Below, in pieces: positions 1 through 8,432 of a stretch of DNA of 12,539 nt; within the stretch, counting starts at the first letter, position 1; every line of letters begins with the position of its first letter. Location of the stretch: the NCBI GenBank assembly GCA_026397675.1, contig JAPLUH010000450.1:1-12539 (forward strand), in the 5' to 3' direction. Under the pieces are notes generated by a model, which was not told the DNA's origin, did no database searches, and was given only the letters and a program-made list of their open reading frames with translations. The translations under genes and the position numbers were made by a program. Source of the DNA: Verrucomicrobiota bacterium (GTDB lineage: Bacteria; Verrucomicrobiota; Verrucomicrobiia; Limisphaerales; UBA9464).

Positions 1-1
1 C

Positions 2-1177
2 AGTGGTAATTATTTGGCCGCGCAAGTGTACCGGTACGCCGTGACTCGCGATCCCGAGGCGCGTCGGGAAGCCACCAACACCTTCCATGCGCTCCGGTGG
101 CTTGAGGGAATGACGGGCATTTCCGGATTCCCGGCGCGTTCGGTTTGGGCCAAGGGGGAGGTCGGCCATCAAGCCGACCACGGGTCGGGCGGCTATGCGG
201 CCGAGTGGCACGATACGCAAGATGGTCGCTTTGAATGGAAGGGCGACACCTCTAGCGATGAACTGTGCTCGCAGTTCTACTCCTTCGGACTGTTTCTGGA
301 GTTGGTGGCTGAAGGTGCGGAGGTGGATCAAGCCAAAGGCCAGTTGGCCCGAATCGCTTCACATTTGGTGCGCAATCGATGGAAACTCATCGATGTGGAT
401 GGAAAACCCACCCGTTGGGGTCGTTGGGATCCGGAGTATTTCCAAACGGACGAAGGCAAGTTCGATCGAGGCCTTCAGGCCGTCGAGTTGCTCTCTTTCA
501 TCAAGACGGCCGAACGTTGGACAGGCGACGCCACGTTCACTGCGGCCTACCGGGATTTGGTCCGACTGGGTTATCCGGAGTTCACGCTGCGGGCCCGCAA
601 CACGTCGCCGCCCGACAGCATTCTGCACTTTCTCGATGAGTTGGCGTTTTGGAGCTACTGGAACCTCCTTCGCTATGAGGAAAACCCGGATTTGCGCGCA
701 CTCTACCGCCGGGGATATGAGCGTGGCCACGAAGTGGTTCGCGTCGAACAAAACGCCTGGTTCAATTACCTTTACGGTGCCTTGACTGGCAACGATGCCG
801 AAGCGGAAGCCAGCGCAGAACATCTCCGCGGTTGGCCGTTAGACCTCCGGGTTTGGTCCTACCAGAACTCTCACCGCACCGACCTGCGGACACCGTCGGG
901 CTATGTCTCATTGAAAGGGGGGGCTCGAACCTTTCCGCCCAGGGAGACCGAACCCTTGCGCTGGGACCATTGGCTCATGCAAGCCGATGGAGGAGCTGGC
1001 GGCCAAGACGTGGTGGAACCCAGTGCGTGGTTGCTGGCCTATTGGATGGGGCGCCATCACGGATTCATCGGAGCCCCAACGGTATCGGACCCCGAACTGC
1101 TTCGGGTGGAACATACCGATTTTCGGGAACAGGGAGCCGAACCCTACACGGGTCCGGCAAGGCCTGTCGGGTTCTGA
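2..1177 (+). CDS. C-terminal part of a probable alpha/alpha-toroid (glycosidase-like) protein, 5' truncated by window edge
   Basis: The reading frame is open from base 2 with no stop before it, so the gene starts outside the window. About 391 codons are visible, ending at TGA 1175-1177. The sequence is rich in Trp, Tyr and His, with alternating helical stretches (ALRWLEG, FYSFGLFLELV, ELAFWSYWNLLRYE, AWLLAYWMGRHHGF). Acidic/aromatic motifs such as EWHDTQDGRFEWKGDTSSDE and WGRWDPEYF lie between them. This resembles the (alpha/alpha)6 barrel seen in many glycoside hydrolases, lyases and epimerases, but I cannot name a family or catalytic residues. No membrane segment is visible. An N-terminal signal or further domain could lie upstream. 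The gene converges on tilS with 30 bp between stop codons and no clear terminator. A TTG at 14 could be read as a start, but the open frame upstream makes truncation more likely. Coding status is confident; function is a fold-level guess. Confidence 0.8.
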   Translation, partial: SGNYLAAQVYRYAVTRDPEARREATNTFHALRWLEGMTGISGFPARSVWAKGEVGHQADHGSGGYAAEWHDTQDGRFEWKGDTSSDELCSQFYSFGLFLELVAEGAEVDQAKGQLARIASHLVRNRWKLIDVDGKPTRWGRWDPEYFQTDEGKFDRGLQAVELLSFIKTAERWTGDATFTAAYRDLVRLGYPEFTLRARNTSPPDSILHFLDELAFWSYWNLLRYEENPDLRALYRRGYERGHEVVRVEQNAWFNYLYGALTGNDAEAEASAEHLRGWPLDLRVWSYQNSHRTDLRTPSGYVSLKGGARTFPPRETEPLRWDHWLMQADGGAGGQDVVEPSAWLLAYWMGRHHGFIGAPTVSDPELLRVEHTDFREQGAEPYTGPARPVGF

Positions 1178-1207
1178 AAGGATGGGAACGGTGGGTGAAC
1201 GTGACCG

Positions 1208-2563
1208 CTACGGCCTGTGAATTTGGATGGCTAGAATCTCCGCGGTGGAGGGGGTCAATCGGTGGCGTTCACCCGCCGAAAAACCCTCCACCCAGGCCAG
1301 ATTTCCGTCGCCAAGGTCGAGCACCCACCGTTGGTCGCGCTCAGCAGCGGTCACGTGTTGATTGATGAAGAGGTTCTGGAGGCGCGCCGCGTTCGACTGC
1401 CCCAGACGTTGGAACCGGTCGCCCGGCCGGCGGTGGCGCAGCGCGGCTGTTTCCGGGACCGTCGTGGCATCGAGTTGTTCCCAGCCGTGGCCGAAGGGCA
1501 GGGGGCGCTTCAGGCGTTTCCACCGAAAGAGGCTCCCATTGGGCAACACCCGCTGACCTCGTACTCCACGAAAAACCACCGCCACCGTTTCTGAGGGTCC
1601 CGCTCGATGGGATGGGTCCGCTGGGGCTCGGGGGGCAACTGCAGGGTCGATCGAGAGCGCCTCGAGCGCCGCACCGCAGCGGGCCCGACGCAACCGCTCG
1701 ACCGTTTCGAACTCGGCATTCCGTCCGTGCTCGATGAGTTCCATTCGCAGGATGGCCCGCTGCAACGCAACGTGCAGAGACACCCAAGGCTCTTGATGTA
1801 ATGAGTCCCGCCAACGCTGCGCCTGCTCCCTCAGATAATCCGACTCATGCGCCGCGATGTCGGCGATCCGCGCCAAGACGCGGGGCAGGGCGGGGCTGTG
1901 ATGGGCCATCCAGTCGGGGATTAATTGATGGCGGATGCGGTTTCTGGGAATGGACAAATCCCGGTTCGAGGCATCCTCGCGATGGCCAATTCCCTGTTTG
2001 CGAGCAACGGCTTCTAGCGTCCCCCGATCGAAGCCGAGGAAGGGCCGGAGCAGGGACACTCGACGATCCGCCGGAGACGGCGACTGTTCCTTCATGCCGG
2101 CCAGCCCCTCCGATCCGGCTCCGCGGAGCAACCGCAGGAGGATGAGTTCGGCCTGGTCTTGCGCATGATGGGCCAAGACCACTTCCATCGAATCTACCGC
2201 CAGCGCCGACCGAGCGAGGAAGGCATGGCGCAGCCGGCGGGCCGCCATTTCAAGGGACTCGCGTGAAGCCGCGGCGGCGGTGCGTACGGCAACTTCCTCC
2301 ACCACACAGGGCAGCCCCAAGGCCGCTGACTGCGCTCGAACCCAGTTCGCGTCCCCATCGGCCTCGGCCCCGCGGAGGCCGTGGTGACAATGCGCCACCG
2401 TTAGTTGCCAGGGAAACTTCCGACGCAGGCGGGCCAAGCTGTGCAGCAGCACCATGGAATCTAAGCCCCCGGACACGGCCACCACCAGGTGGCGCGGGCC
2501 GGATCCGAACCGCTCCGCCCAGTGCCGGCGGAGTTGCTGCAGGAATCCATCCATCGGAAACAC
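1208..2563 (-). CDS. tilS: tRNA(Ile)-lysidine synthetase TilS
   Basis: TilS uses ATP and lysine to convert the wobble cytidine of the CAU-anticodon tRNA-Ile to lysidine. This changes decoding from AUG to AUA, and the enzyme is cytoplasmic and usually essential. The PP-loop SGGLDS lies at residues 31-36. It is followed by family blocks: HCHHGLRGAEADGD, the ESLEMAARRLRH stretch, LAHHAQDQAE...LLRGAGSEGL (usually HHLDDQAET), and REDASNRD...RNRIRHQLIP. The last ~75 residues (RRPGDRFQRLG...LQNLFINQHV...) match the C-terminal TilS domain. At 451 aa the length is normal and the protein looks intact. The GTG start at 2563 has an AGG four bases upstream; ATG at 2554 (residue 4) is an equally possible start. 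The gene is divergent from the small ORF at 2702 and convergent with the truncated gene on its left, so it is probably transcribed alone. Confidence 0.96.
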   Translation of the reverse strand: MFPMDGFLQQLRRHWAERFGSGPRHLVVAVSGGLDSMVLLHSLARLRRKFPWQLTVAHCHHGLRGAEADGDANWVRAQSAALGLPCVVEEVAVRTAAAASRESLEMAARRLRHAFLARSALAVDSMEVVLAHHAQDQAELILLRLLRGAGSEGLAGMKEQSPSPADRRVSLLRPFLGFDRGTLEAVARKQGIGHREDASNRDLSIPRNRIRHQLIPDWMAHHSPALPRVLARIADIAAHESDYLREQAQRWRDSLHQEPWVSLHVALQRAILRMELIEHGRNAEFETVERLRRARCGAALEALSIDPAVAPRAPADPSHRAGPSETVAVVFRGVRGQRVLPNGSLFRWKRLKRPLPFGHGWEQLDATTVPETAALRHRRPGDRFQRLGQSNAARLQNLFINQHVTAAERDQRWVLDLGDGNLAWVEGFSAGERHRLTPSTAEILAIQIHRP

Positions 2564-2701
2564 GATACCTGAGTAGGCCTCCCGCCGCCGAGGCCCAAAG
2601 CGTCACAGACCTTGGGCTTGGGTCTTTCACTGCGAATTGGCTCGGCCTGAGAACTGGTCCCTGGCTTGACCCGCTTCCCCATCTGCCCGCTCCGACCTTT
2701 C

Positions 2702-2926
2702 GTGAAATTCCTCGATACCGCCTTCCAGCGCCTCGATAAGGCCGTCGGCCAAAAGCAAAACTACGAGACCAAGCAATTTAAGAGTCTCTTCCACGGCGAA
2801 GAGGGCAGGGCGGATATGAAGGCGACGGTCGCCCTGACTGAAAAAGCGCGCGCGCCGTTGGTTGCTGAAATCCGCAAAGCCCGAGTTTCGGTGACACACA
2901 CGGTGAAGATTGAAGCGGTGCATTGA
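2702..2926 (+). CDS. Small hypothetical protein or gene remnant (74 aa)
   Basis: I do not recognise a family. The product from GTG 2702 begins VKFLDTAFQRLDKAVGQKQ and ends KARVSVTHTVKIEAVH. It is basic, rich in Lys, Ala, Glu and Val, and has no Cys, signal peptide or membrane segment. The first half looks helical and the last part like a beta strand. Reasons to think it codes: the third codon positions are clearly GC-rich, and residue use is protein-like in this frame. The overlapping minus-strand frame (2627-2923) gives a less natural protein. Reasons for doubt: it is short, has no Shine-Dalgarno sequence, and could be the 3' relic of a longer gene. The frame opens after TGA at 2648-2650, so TTG 2666 is another possible start. 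It lies 159 bp before the lptD start on the same strand. Confidence 0.4.
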   Translation: MKFLDTAFQRLDKAVGQKQNYETKQFKSLFHGEEGRADMKATVALTEKARAPLVAEIRKARVSVTHTVKIEAVH

Positions 2927-3085
2927 GAAACGGTTCGGTTCCTCGAGTAAATTGCCCGTCCCAGAGGCAAATCCGTCTCATAGGGGACACGGTTCTGAAT
3001 GCGGGATTCGGGTGAGTATCAACCAACGAGCCACTGCGTTGACGCATTGCTCCGACGAGGGTTCCCGCGATACGCTGGCCGCCAC

Positions 3086-5290
3086 ATGAAGCTCACCCGC
3101 ACTGGCGCCTGGGTCGCCTGGACGCTGACGGCCTTGGCTCAGGAAGGGGTTCCGAAGACAGCCACCGTCGATCCGTCGTCGATTCGCATCGAATCGCGGG
3201 ACGGTCTGGGTGAGGTTGAATTGAGCCCAGACGCCCGGACAGCGTCGGCCAAGAACGGTGTGGTGGTGCACTGGATGGGCAGCGCGGTCAGCGCGCAATC
3301 GGTGACACTCAGCCAAGAAACCGGGGAGGCCACCGCCGAGGGGGACGTCGTCGTCGAATACGCCGCAGAAACCGGCGAACGCATTCGGTGGAAAGGACAG
3401 AAGGTTCGCTTTGATTTTCGGCAGAAGCGCGTGGAGGCCGGGTCGTTCCGCTTTGGGGCGGGTCCACTCTTCCTTCGGGGTGATCGATTGTCGGTGACCC
3501 AAGGCGGTACTAATCAAGTCGTGCTCGGTGGCGAAGTGACCACGGACGATGCGGCGGAACCGGGTTACAAGATTCGGGCCAAGACCCTGAGTATCGACAG
3601 CAGCCGCACCATTTCAGCTGAAGATGCGTTGCTGTATGTCGGCAAGGTTCCGGTGATGTATTTCCCGTGGTACGTCCGCAAGGCCGATCGGCATCCCAAC
3701 TTCTTCAGCATCACTCCGGGTTACCGTAGTTTGTATGGACCCTATGTGCTGGGCAGCTACCACTGGCTTTCACGGACTAACTTAGAGACGGTCGTGGATC
3801 TGGATTATCGCCAACGGCGAGGCATCGGTGGCGGTCCACGTCTGTCCTATGACTTGGGCGACTTGGGCAAGGGGCGGGGAGGGTTTTACTTTATCCAGGA
3901 TCAGGCCCCGGAGCTCAGTTCGTTTAACGGGCCCATCGATCCAGACCGGTACCGGTTCGATTTGCGGCACTCGATCACCAATGATTCGGGGTTCGAGTTC
4001 AAGGGTGTCGTGCGCGGCCAGAGTGACCCGATGGTGCTTCGCGATTTCTTCGAGCGCGAATTCCGCACCGATCCCCAGCCCAAGACCTTCGTCGAGTTGT
4101 CCCAACTCAACTCGAATTGGAGCCTCGATTTTCTGGCACATGCCCAGGTCAACGAGTTCTTCCGCACGGTCGAGCGACTGCCGGATGTCCGTCTGCGAGG
4201 CCTGCGGCAGCAAATCGGAGTCACGCCGATTTACTACGAAAGCGATAGTTCACTGGCTTATCTGCGGTACCGCGATGCACTGGCTGGGGGCACCAACTAC
4301 GCGGCCTTCCGCGGCGATACCTACCATCAACTGGTGTCACCTCATATGGTCGGCGGATGGCTCAATGTCTCACCCCGATTGGGCGCCCGGGCCACCTACT
4401 ACGGCGACCCAGAAGGGTTGAACACGATCAATAGTGACAAGGAGCGCTGGGTGGCCAACACCGGCGTCGATGTTGGGTTCAAGGCCTCGAGAGTCTGGCC
4501 GACGTTCTCCAGTGCGGCGCTCGATATGAATGGGGCGCGCCATATCGCTGAACCCCAGTTCAGCTACGTTTTCGTGCCGGAACCCAATCGGACCCCGACC
4601 GAATTACCTCAGTTCGACCGGGAACTCATTAGCCCGAAGTTGTTGCCCATCCATTTTCCCGATTACACGCAAATTGATTCCGTCGATAGCCAGAACACAG
4701 TGCGATTGGGTCTTCGGAACAAGGTTCAAACTAAGCGGGAAGAGCAGGTGGAGAACGTCCTCAATTGGTCCCTCTTGAGTGACTGGCGCATCCAACAACG
4801 CAACGATCAGACGCAATTCTCGGACCTCTACTCCGAGGTGGATTTCACGCCCCGCTCCTGGCTGACGCTCACTTCCGAAACCCGGTTTAATGCGGTGACC
4901 CGAGAGTTCCGGGAATCAAATCATCGGGCCACGTGGTCGCCCACCGAGTGGTTCGACTGGAGCATTGGCCACCGATTCTTGCGCGATGACTGGACCTTAT
5001 ACGGGGCCGGCAACAACGTGATTTTTAGTCGGTTTCACGCGAAATTGAATGAGAACTGGGCGGTCCGAGGTGTCCACCAGTTTGAGGCCCGCGACGGAAC
5101 ACTTGAGGAGCAGCAGTACCAAGTCTATCGAGATCTGCGAAGTTGGACCGTTGGGCTGGGCTTCCGACTGCGTGAGAACCGAATCGGGCCTCAAGACTTC
5201 ACGGTGGCGCTGACCATCTCGCTCAAGGCGTTTCCGCGATTCCACTTAGGCGACGACCGGTCCAATCCTTCCATGCTGTTAGGCATGTGA
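3086..5290 (+). CDS. lptD: LPS-assembly outer membrane protein LptD (OstA/Imp family)
   Basis: LptD is the outer-membrane beta-barrel that, with lipoprotein LptE, inserts lipopolysaccharide into the outer leaflet. From ATG 3086 the product is 734 aa, close to the family's usual length. The N-terminus MKLTRTGAWVAWTLTALA|Q reads as a short signal peptide with likely cleavage after LALA-type residue 18. An OstA/LptA-like periplasmic domain follows (about residues 25-185, with repeated 'GDVVVEY...', 'ADGxx' style strands). Next come the signature KVPVMYFPWY (187-196) and a long barrel of alternating polar/aromatic strands. An in-frame ATG at 2999 would add 29 residues with no signal character, so 3086 is preferred. 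No cysteine is present anywhere, so the disulfides of E. coli LptD cannot form. The terminal beta-signal-like FTVALTISLKAF is followed by a ~17-residue tail ending in Met. A hairpin lies 8 bp past the stop. Confidence 0.93.
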   Translation: MKLTRTGAWVAWTLTALAQEGVPKTATVDPSSIRIESRDGLGEVELSPDARTASAKNGVVVHWMGSAVSAQSVTLSQETGEATAEGDVVVEYAAETGERIRWKGQKVRFDFRQKRVEAGSFRFGAGPLFLRGDRLSVTQGGTNQVVLGGEVTTDDAAEPGYKIRAKTLSIDSSRTISAEDALLYVGKVPVMYFPWYVRKADRHPNFFSITPGYRSLYGPYVLGSYHWLSRTNLETVVDLDYRQRRGIGGGPRLSYDLGDLGKGRGGFYFIQDQAPELSSFNGPIDPDRYRFDLRHSITNDSGFEFKGVVRGQSDPMVLRDFFEREFRTDPQPKTFVELSQLNSNWSLDFLAHAQVNEFFRTVERLPDVRLRGLRQQIGVTPIYYESDSSLAYLRYRDALAGGTNYAAFRGDTYHQLVSPHMVGGWLNVSPRLGARATYYGDPEGLNTINSDKERWVANTGVDVGFKASRVWPTFSSAALDMNGARHIAEPQFSYVFVPEPNRTPTELPQFDRELISPKLLPIHFPDYTQIDSVDSQNTVRLGLRNKVQTKREEQVENVLNWSLLSDWRIQQRNDQTQFSDLYSEVDFTPRSWLTLTSETRFNAVTREFRESNHRATWSPTEWFDWSIGHRFLRDDWTLYGAGNNVIFSRFHAKLNENWAVRGVHQFEARDGTLEEQQYQVYRDLRSWTVGLGFRLRENRIGPQDFTVALTISLKAFPRFHLGDDRSNPSMLLGM

Positions 5291-5298
5291 GCCACATT

Positions 5299-5321
5299 CC
5301 GAGAGGTCTAACGCCTTTCGG
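5299..5321 (+). terminator. Candidate terminator hairpin after lptD
   Basis: Arms CCGAGAGG (5299-5306) and CCTTTCGG (5314-5321) form an 8-bp stem with one G-U pair and a 7-base loop. The hairpin begins 8 bases after the lptD stop codon, where an intrinsic terminator would be expected. The following bases (GATTCTGCAAAG) contain no real U-run, so termination by the classic intrinsic mechanism is uncertain. It may instead be a 3' stabilising hairpin. Confidence 0.45.
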
Positions 5322-5333
5322 GATTCTGCAAAG

Positions 5334-5566
5334 TCTCCGGACACGGACCGCTCGGAGATCGGACCGATACCAAGGGGCTCATCGGAATTCGCACCCATAC
5401 CTAGGAGGCTCATGGGTACAGGTAGGCTCATCGGGCTAAATCCCGGATTCCCGCTATCAACTCAGCCTCACCAAGACACCTCCGAGGTGGGGCGATTTCT
5501 CCGAAAGCGCCATCTCCGCAGACACGGACCGCTCGGGGACCAGTCTGTGCCTAGGAGGCTTGTCGG
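5334..5566 (+). repeat. Cluster of short degenerate direct repeats and palindromes
   Basis: The 16-mer GACACGGACCGCTCGG occurs exactly at 5340-5355 and 5521-5536. Each copy is preceded by TCTCCG (5334 and 5513). A second motif, GGCTCATCGG, is exact at 5376-5385 and 5425-5434, with one mismatch at 5407-5416 and two at 5557-5566. The last two copies share the longer lead CTAGGAGGCT (5401-5410 and 5551-5560). Copies at 5361-5390 and 5391-5420 also share the lead CC[GC]ATACC, giving a roughly 30-bp tandem unit. Palindromes nearby are ATCGG-A-CCGAT (5358-5368) and CACCTC-C-GAGGTG (5477-5489). The unit order (16-mer then GGCTCATCGG) is repeated at about 180-bp distance. This could be an intergenic repeat family, decayed duplication or protein-binding array; I see nothing that decides. 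Confidence 0.6.
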
Positions 5567-5774
5567 ACTACATCCAGCGTGTTGCATCGGTCTTAAATCG
5601 TTTGCAGGGAACAAAACACCCAACACTCAAGGAAGCAGACTCGACCCATGAAGTGAATATAACATACATTGTGCATTTAACTGATGCACCCCGGAAAGGC
5701 AGACTCTCCAGCGGAATCACCGTTCTTAGACTCGAAGAATCCAATGAGTCAAAACTGCCCAACGCACCGCTGAG
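5567..5774. other. Rest of the non-coding gap between lptD and the dehydrogenase
   Basis: Together with the repeat cluster this makes a 484-bp gap with no convincing gene. The frames crossing it are either strongly biased in Arg, Pro and Gly or run into the dehydrogenase gene. The part around 5650-5690 is more AT-rich than its surroundings and holds the inverted repeat GTGCAT-TTAACTG-ATGCAC (5671-5689, 6-bp stem, 7-base loop). That hairpin lies about 86 bp downstream of the dehydrogenase stop on the minus strand and lacks a T-run, so a terminator role is weakly supported. Confidence 0.5.
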
Positions 5775-8381
5775 TCATGGAATCTTCTGCAGCTCGGCCT
5801 GGGTCCACGAATCCTCGCGCTTCGATTCGAGCGCCCGGACGGTTTTAACGGCCTCGGCTAAGACTGGCGCTGCGGCGTGACCCCATTCGCGGCGAATGTA
5901 GGTTAAGGAATCGGCTATCTGGGCATCGTCCAAGGCTTCAGCCAAGGCCGGCATGTTCAACTCATAGCGGACACCTTTGACCGTGATGGCATCGCGCAAG
6001 CCATGCAGGACCACCCGAATCAGGCGCTGCTCCGAACCCAGGACCCACTCGGAGTCCACCAACGGCGGAGCCAAGCCTTCCTGACCATTCCCATGGGGTT
6101 GGTGGCACGCGCCGCAAATAGTGGGATAAATCTCACGCCCTCGGTCGAAACTGGCTTTGGCGATCGGAGGCAAGGCTTGCACGTTGGCTGCGGCCAAGGT
6201 CTCAGCACTGGCCGATTTGCCAGGCCAGAAGTAGAGCGACGTGATCTTTTGGACTCGCCCAACGATCTCCGTATTGGTGGAACGCCGCAGTGCCGCCAAT
6301 CCATCGGGTTCAGCGGCCAACTCCGTTTGCTTAATTCGCGGAGCCGGGGCTCCCTTGGTCGCCACCGGAACGAGGCCAACAAATCCGTCGAGCAAGGCCG
6401 GCAACGGCCACTCGTTCTCCTTGAGCTTCGCCGCCAAGTTCAGCGCCGCCGCGATCTCAGTGGGACGTCCCGAGGCCCCGATGCAGCGCGCCAGCTTCGA
6501 TACCAACGGCGCATGGTCTTGCTTGTCCGGCCCGCACTGGGCGTCACTGAGCAATTGGGTCAAGAATGCCAATTCGCGCCCTTTGAGCCCGCTGATCGCC
6601 GCATCCTGACGCAACGGCGTCGACGGACCGGTCATCAGCAAAAATCGCATGGCCGCATCGGCCGCGGGTGTGCCGATCGTTCCTAGAGAACAGAGCAGGG
6701 CGATCTGGGCGTCTCCGCGAACGGACGGTGCGCGTTGGATCATGCGCTCAACCGCCGTTTCTCGCACGGGGCCCGGGGGCAGGCTGTCGGTGATTCGGAA
6801 CGCAGCAGAGCGCACCTTAGAATCCGGATCATCGAGGGCCGACAGAAGGGTTTCCAGGCTCAACCTCCCCTGCCCTTCGAGTGTCCAGAGCGCCTGGAGA
6901 CGCACCACCGCAGGCGTGGAGTCGCGTTGGGACACCAGTTGCTGCAAGGCCTCGGCAGACTCAGATGACGGCGTCTCCACGAGCAAGCGCTGGGCGGTAT
7001 CCCTCCAGAATCCATTGGCAACGGACAGGCGGACCATCAGGTCTCGAGTGGACGGTTTCTCCGGCAACCGCGCCGTGCGATCGGGTGATTTTCCGGAATG
7101 GACGATCCGATAAATGCGCCCCAAGTCGGTCGGAGCCTGCAGCCCTCGAGACTCGATTTGCTTGCGCAAATAACTAGTCAGGTAAATCCGGTGTTGGATG
7201 AGTCCACGCGCCATATCCACCACATAAAGAGCCCCATCGGGACCGTTCTGAAGGTTGACCGGCCGGAAGCGCTCATCGGTGGATGTCAGAAACTCGTCCG
7301 AGTCGTAGGCGTTGGTGGCCGTGATCACGCCATCTTGTTCCGTGAGCGTGTTGCGGCGGATGAGGTTCGCACTCGGTTCGCACAAGAACACGTCGCCACG
7401 GAAGTCTTCGGGAAACTGATTGCCGCGATACACCAGCGGTCCGCAGGCCGCCGTGAAGCTCGCGAGCTTTCCCTCGGCTGTGAGCGTGTTGGGCTGGTAG
7501 CCCCGGTTCACACCTGGATTCACTCGGGCCGACCAGACTTGCTGGGACTTGGCCAACTGGGCGTTCACTCCGACCGGAGATTTAAGATTCGGATTCCGGG
7601 TCAGATAATGGGTCGGCAACAGATCACCGCGAATTTGATCGGAGTTGGAGTTGTAGAACAACCGGCCTGAGTCGTCGTGGCTGATGCCCCACTGGCCGCG
7701 CGTGACGGTCTCCTCGCGGATCCACGTCGGCGGTGAGCCGGAAGTGTTGCGAAAGCGCACCGTGTGGTCGGCCGAGTAGATCCAATTGTCGAGGTTGCGC
7801 AGCAGCCCGTTGCTGGCGTGCTCTGGATTGGATTTCAGCCCCAGCGCCGGGTCGTTCTGAGTGGCGTAGTCGCTGGCCACGAGGATCTTCTCGTCGGCTT
7901 TGCCATCGCCGTTGGTGTCCTTCATCCACCACAGTTTGGGGGGCTCTGCCACGAGAGCTCCACCGTGGGTCAGGTGAATGGCTCGCGGCATCACGAGTTG
8001 GTCGGCAAAGACCGTACGGGTGTCCATGCGGCCATCGCCATCGGTGTCAGTGAGGATGACGATGGAACCGGTCGGATTGGCTTCACCCCGTGCCTCTTGG
8101 TCGGGCATGTAGCCAATCATTTCCACCACCCACAGACGACCTTGAGGGTCGAACTCGACCGCCACCGGTGAATGCACTAAGGGTTCGGCCGCCACGACTT
8201 CGACAGAGAATCCGGGCGGCAGTCGGAAGGTTCGGATTTGGTCAGCCGGTGACAGCACCGGAGCCGGTGGAATCCGGTCCGCGGCAACCACTTCGCGTTG
8301 GGCCTCTCCGGGCTTGTCACCGTTCTGGGCGACCGCAGTGAGGATTCCTAGGCAAAGCCCGGACAAAACATGGCGCATCAT
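5775..8381 (-). CDS. PVC-type secreted dehydrogenase: beta-propeller, HEAT-like repeats and C-terminal cytochrome c
   Basis: Proteins of this architecture in Verrucomicrobia and Planctomycetes (the 'putative membrane-bound dehydrogenase' family) are thought to oxidise small organics, often sugars, and pass electrons to heme c; the substrate here is unknown. From ATG 8381 the product is 868 aa. Residues 1-18 (MMRHVLSGLCLGILTAVA) are a signal peptide. The propeller spans about 50-430: PPGFSVEVVAAEPLVHSPVAV, then Asp-rich DTDGDGRMD and DTNGDGKAD loops that look calcium-binding, then NGPDGALYVVDMARGLIQH. Leu/Ala-rich helical repeats follow (about 440-640). The cytochrome domain has heme motif CGACH at 756-760 and likely axial Met810 in ELNMPAL. 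The frame extends to 8684, but that start would overlap the divergent Rieske gene and bury the signal peptide. Export and heme attachment in the periplasm are inferred. The gene stands alone on this strand. Confidence 0.93.
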   Translation of the reverse strand: MMRHVLSGLCLGILTAVAQNGDKPGEAQREVVAADRIPPAPVLSPADQIRTFRLPPGFSVEVVAAEPLVHSPVAVEFDPQGRLWVVEMIGYMPDQEARGEANPTGSIVILTDTDGDGRMDTRTVFADQLVMPRAIHLTHGGALVAEPPKLWWMKDTNGDGKADEKILVASDYATQNDPALGLKSNPEHASNGLLRNLDNWIYSADHTVRFRNTSGSPPTWIREETVTRGQWGISHDDSGRLFYNSNSDQIRGDLLPTHYLTRNPNLKSPVGVNAQLAKSQQVWSARVNPGVNRGYQPNTLTAEGKLASFTAACGPLVYRGNQFPEDFRGDVFLCEPSANLIRRNTLTEQDGVITATNAYDSDEFLTSTDERFRPVNLQNGPDGALYVVDMARGLIQHRIYLTSYLRKQIESRGLQAPTDLGRIYRIVHSGKSPDRTARLPEKPSTRDLMVRLSVANGFWRDTAQRLLVETPSSESAEALQQLVSQRDSTPAVVRLQALWTLEGQGRLSLETLLSALDDPDSKVRSAAFRITDSLPPGPVRETAVERMIQRAPSVRGDAQIALLCSLGTIGTPAADAAMRFLLMTGPSTPLRQDAAISGLKGRELAFLTQLLSDAQCGPDKQDHAPLVSKLARCIGASGRPTEIAAALNLAAKLKENEWPLPALLDGFVGLVPVATKGAPAPRIKQTELAAEPDGLAALRRSTNTEIVGRVQKITSLYFWPGKSASAETLAAANVQALPPIAKASFDRGREIYPTICGACHQPHGNGQEGLAPPLVDSEWVLGSEQRLIRVVLHGLRDAITVKGVRYELNMPALAEALDDAQIADSLTYIRREWGHAAAPVLAEAVKTVRALESKREDSWTQAELQKIP

Positions 8382-8382
8382 G

Positions 8383-8432
8383 GTAGGCAGTGAGCCTAAG
8401 GCTACCCTCAGAACGCCTGATGCCAAGTGGCA
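8383..8432. promoter_or_regulatory. Overlapping inverted repeats in the 124-bp divergent intergenic region
   Basis: Just upstream of the dehydrogenase start, TAGGC (8384-8388) pairs with GCCTA (8394-8398). The overlapping AGCCT-A-AGGCT (8393-8403) is a perfect 11-base palindrome, and outer flanks GTAG and CTAC (8383-8386, 8402-8405) are also inverted. Further on lies TGCCA-AG-TGGCA (8421-8432). The two pairs near 8383-8405 share a half-site, so only one could form at a time as RNA in the dehydrogenase leader, or they could be operator half-sites. No convincing -35/-10 pair was found for either divergent gene. Confidence 0.35.

Noticed and set aside
359..823. 154-codon minus-strand frame inside the first gene, and similar long frames opposite lptD and the glycosyltransferase
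   Set aside because: They are shadows produced by high GC content opposite genes with strong protein-level evidence.
2627..2923. Minus-strand 98-codon frame opposite the small ORF
   Set aside because: Its hydrophobic stretch LKLLGLVVLLLADG is the complement of a Lys/Gln-rich coding stretch whose codon use favours the + strand.
3039..3076. TTGACG (3039-3044) with GATACG (3069-3074) as a promoter for lptD
   Set aside because: The spacer is 24 bases, too long for a sigma-70 type promoter.
2999..3085. LptD start at ATG 2999
   Set aside because: It would put 29 charged and polar residues before the signal peptide of an exported protein.
5412..5651. 79-codon + strand frame with AGGAGG three bases before its ATG
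   Set aside because: It runs across the repeat cluster, is biased toward Arg, Pro and Gly, and the ribosome-site spacing is too short; no protein-like features.
5560..5880. 106-codon + strand frame starting at TTG
   Set aside because: Its last third is antisense to the dehydrogenase C-terminus, the start is a TTG two bases from AGGAGG, and no family is recognisable; the first 70 residues look fairly natural, so this is the least certain rejection.
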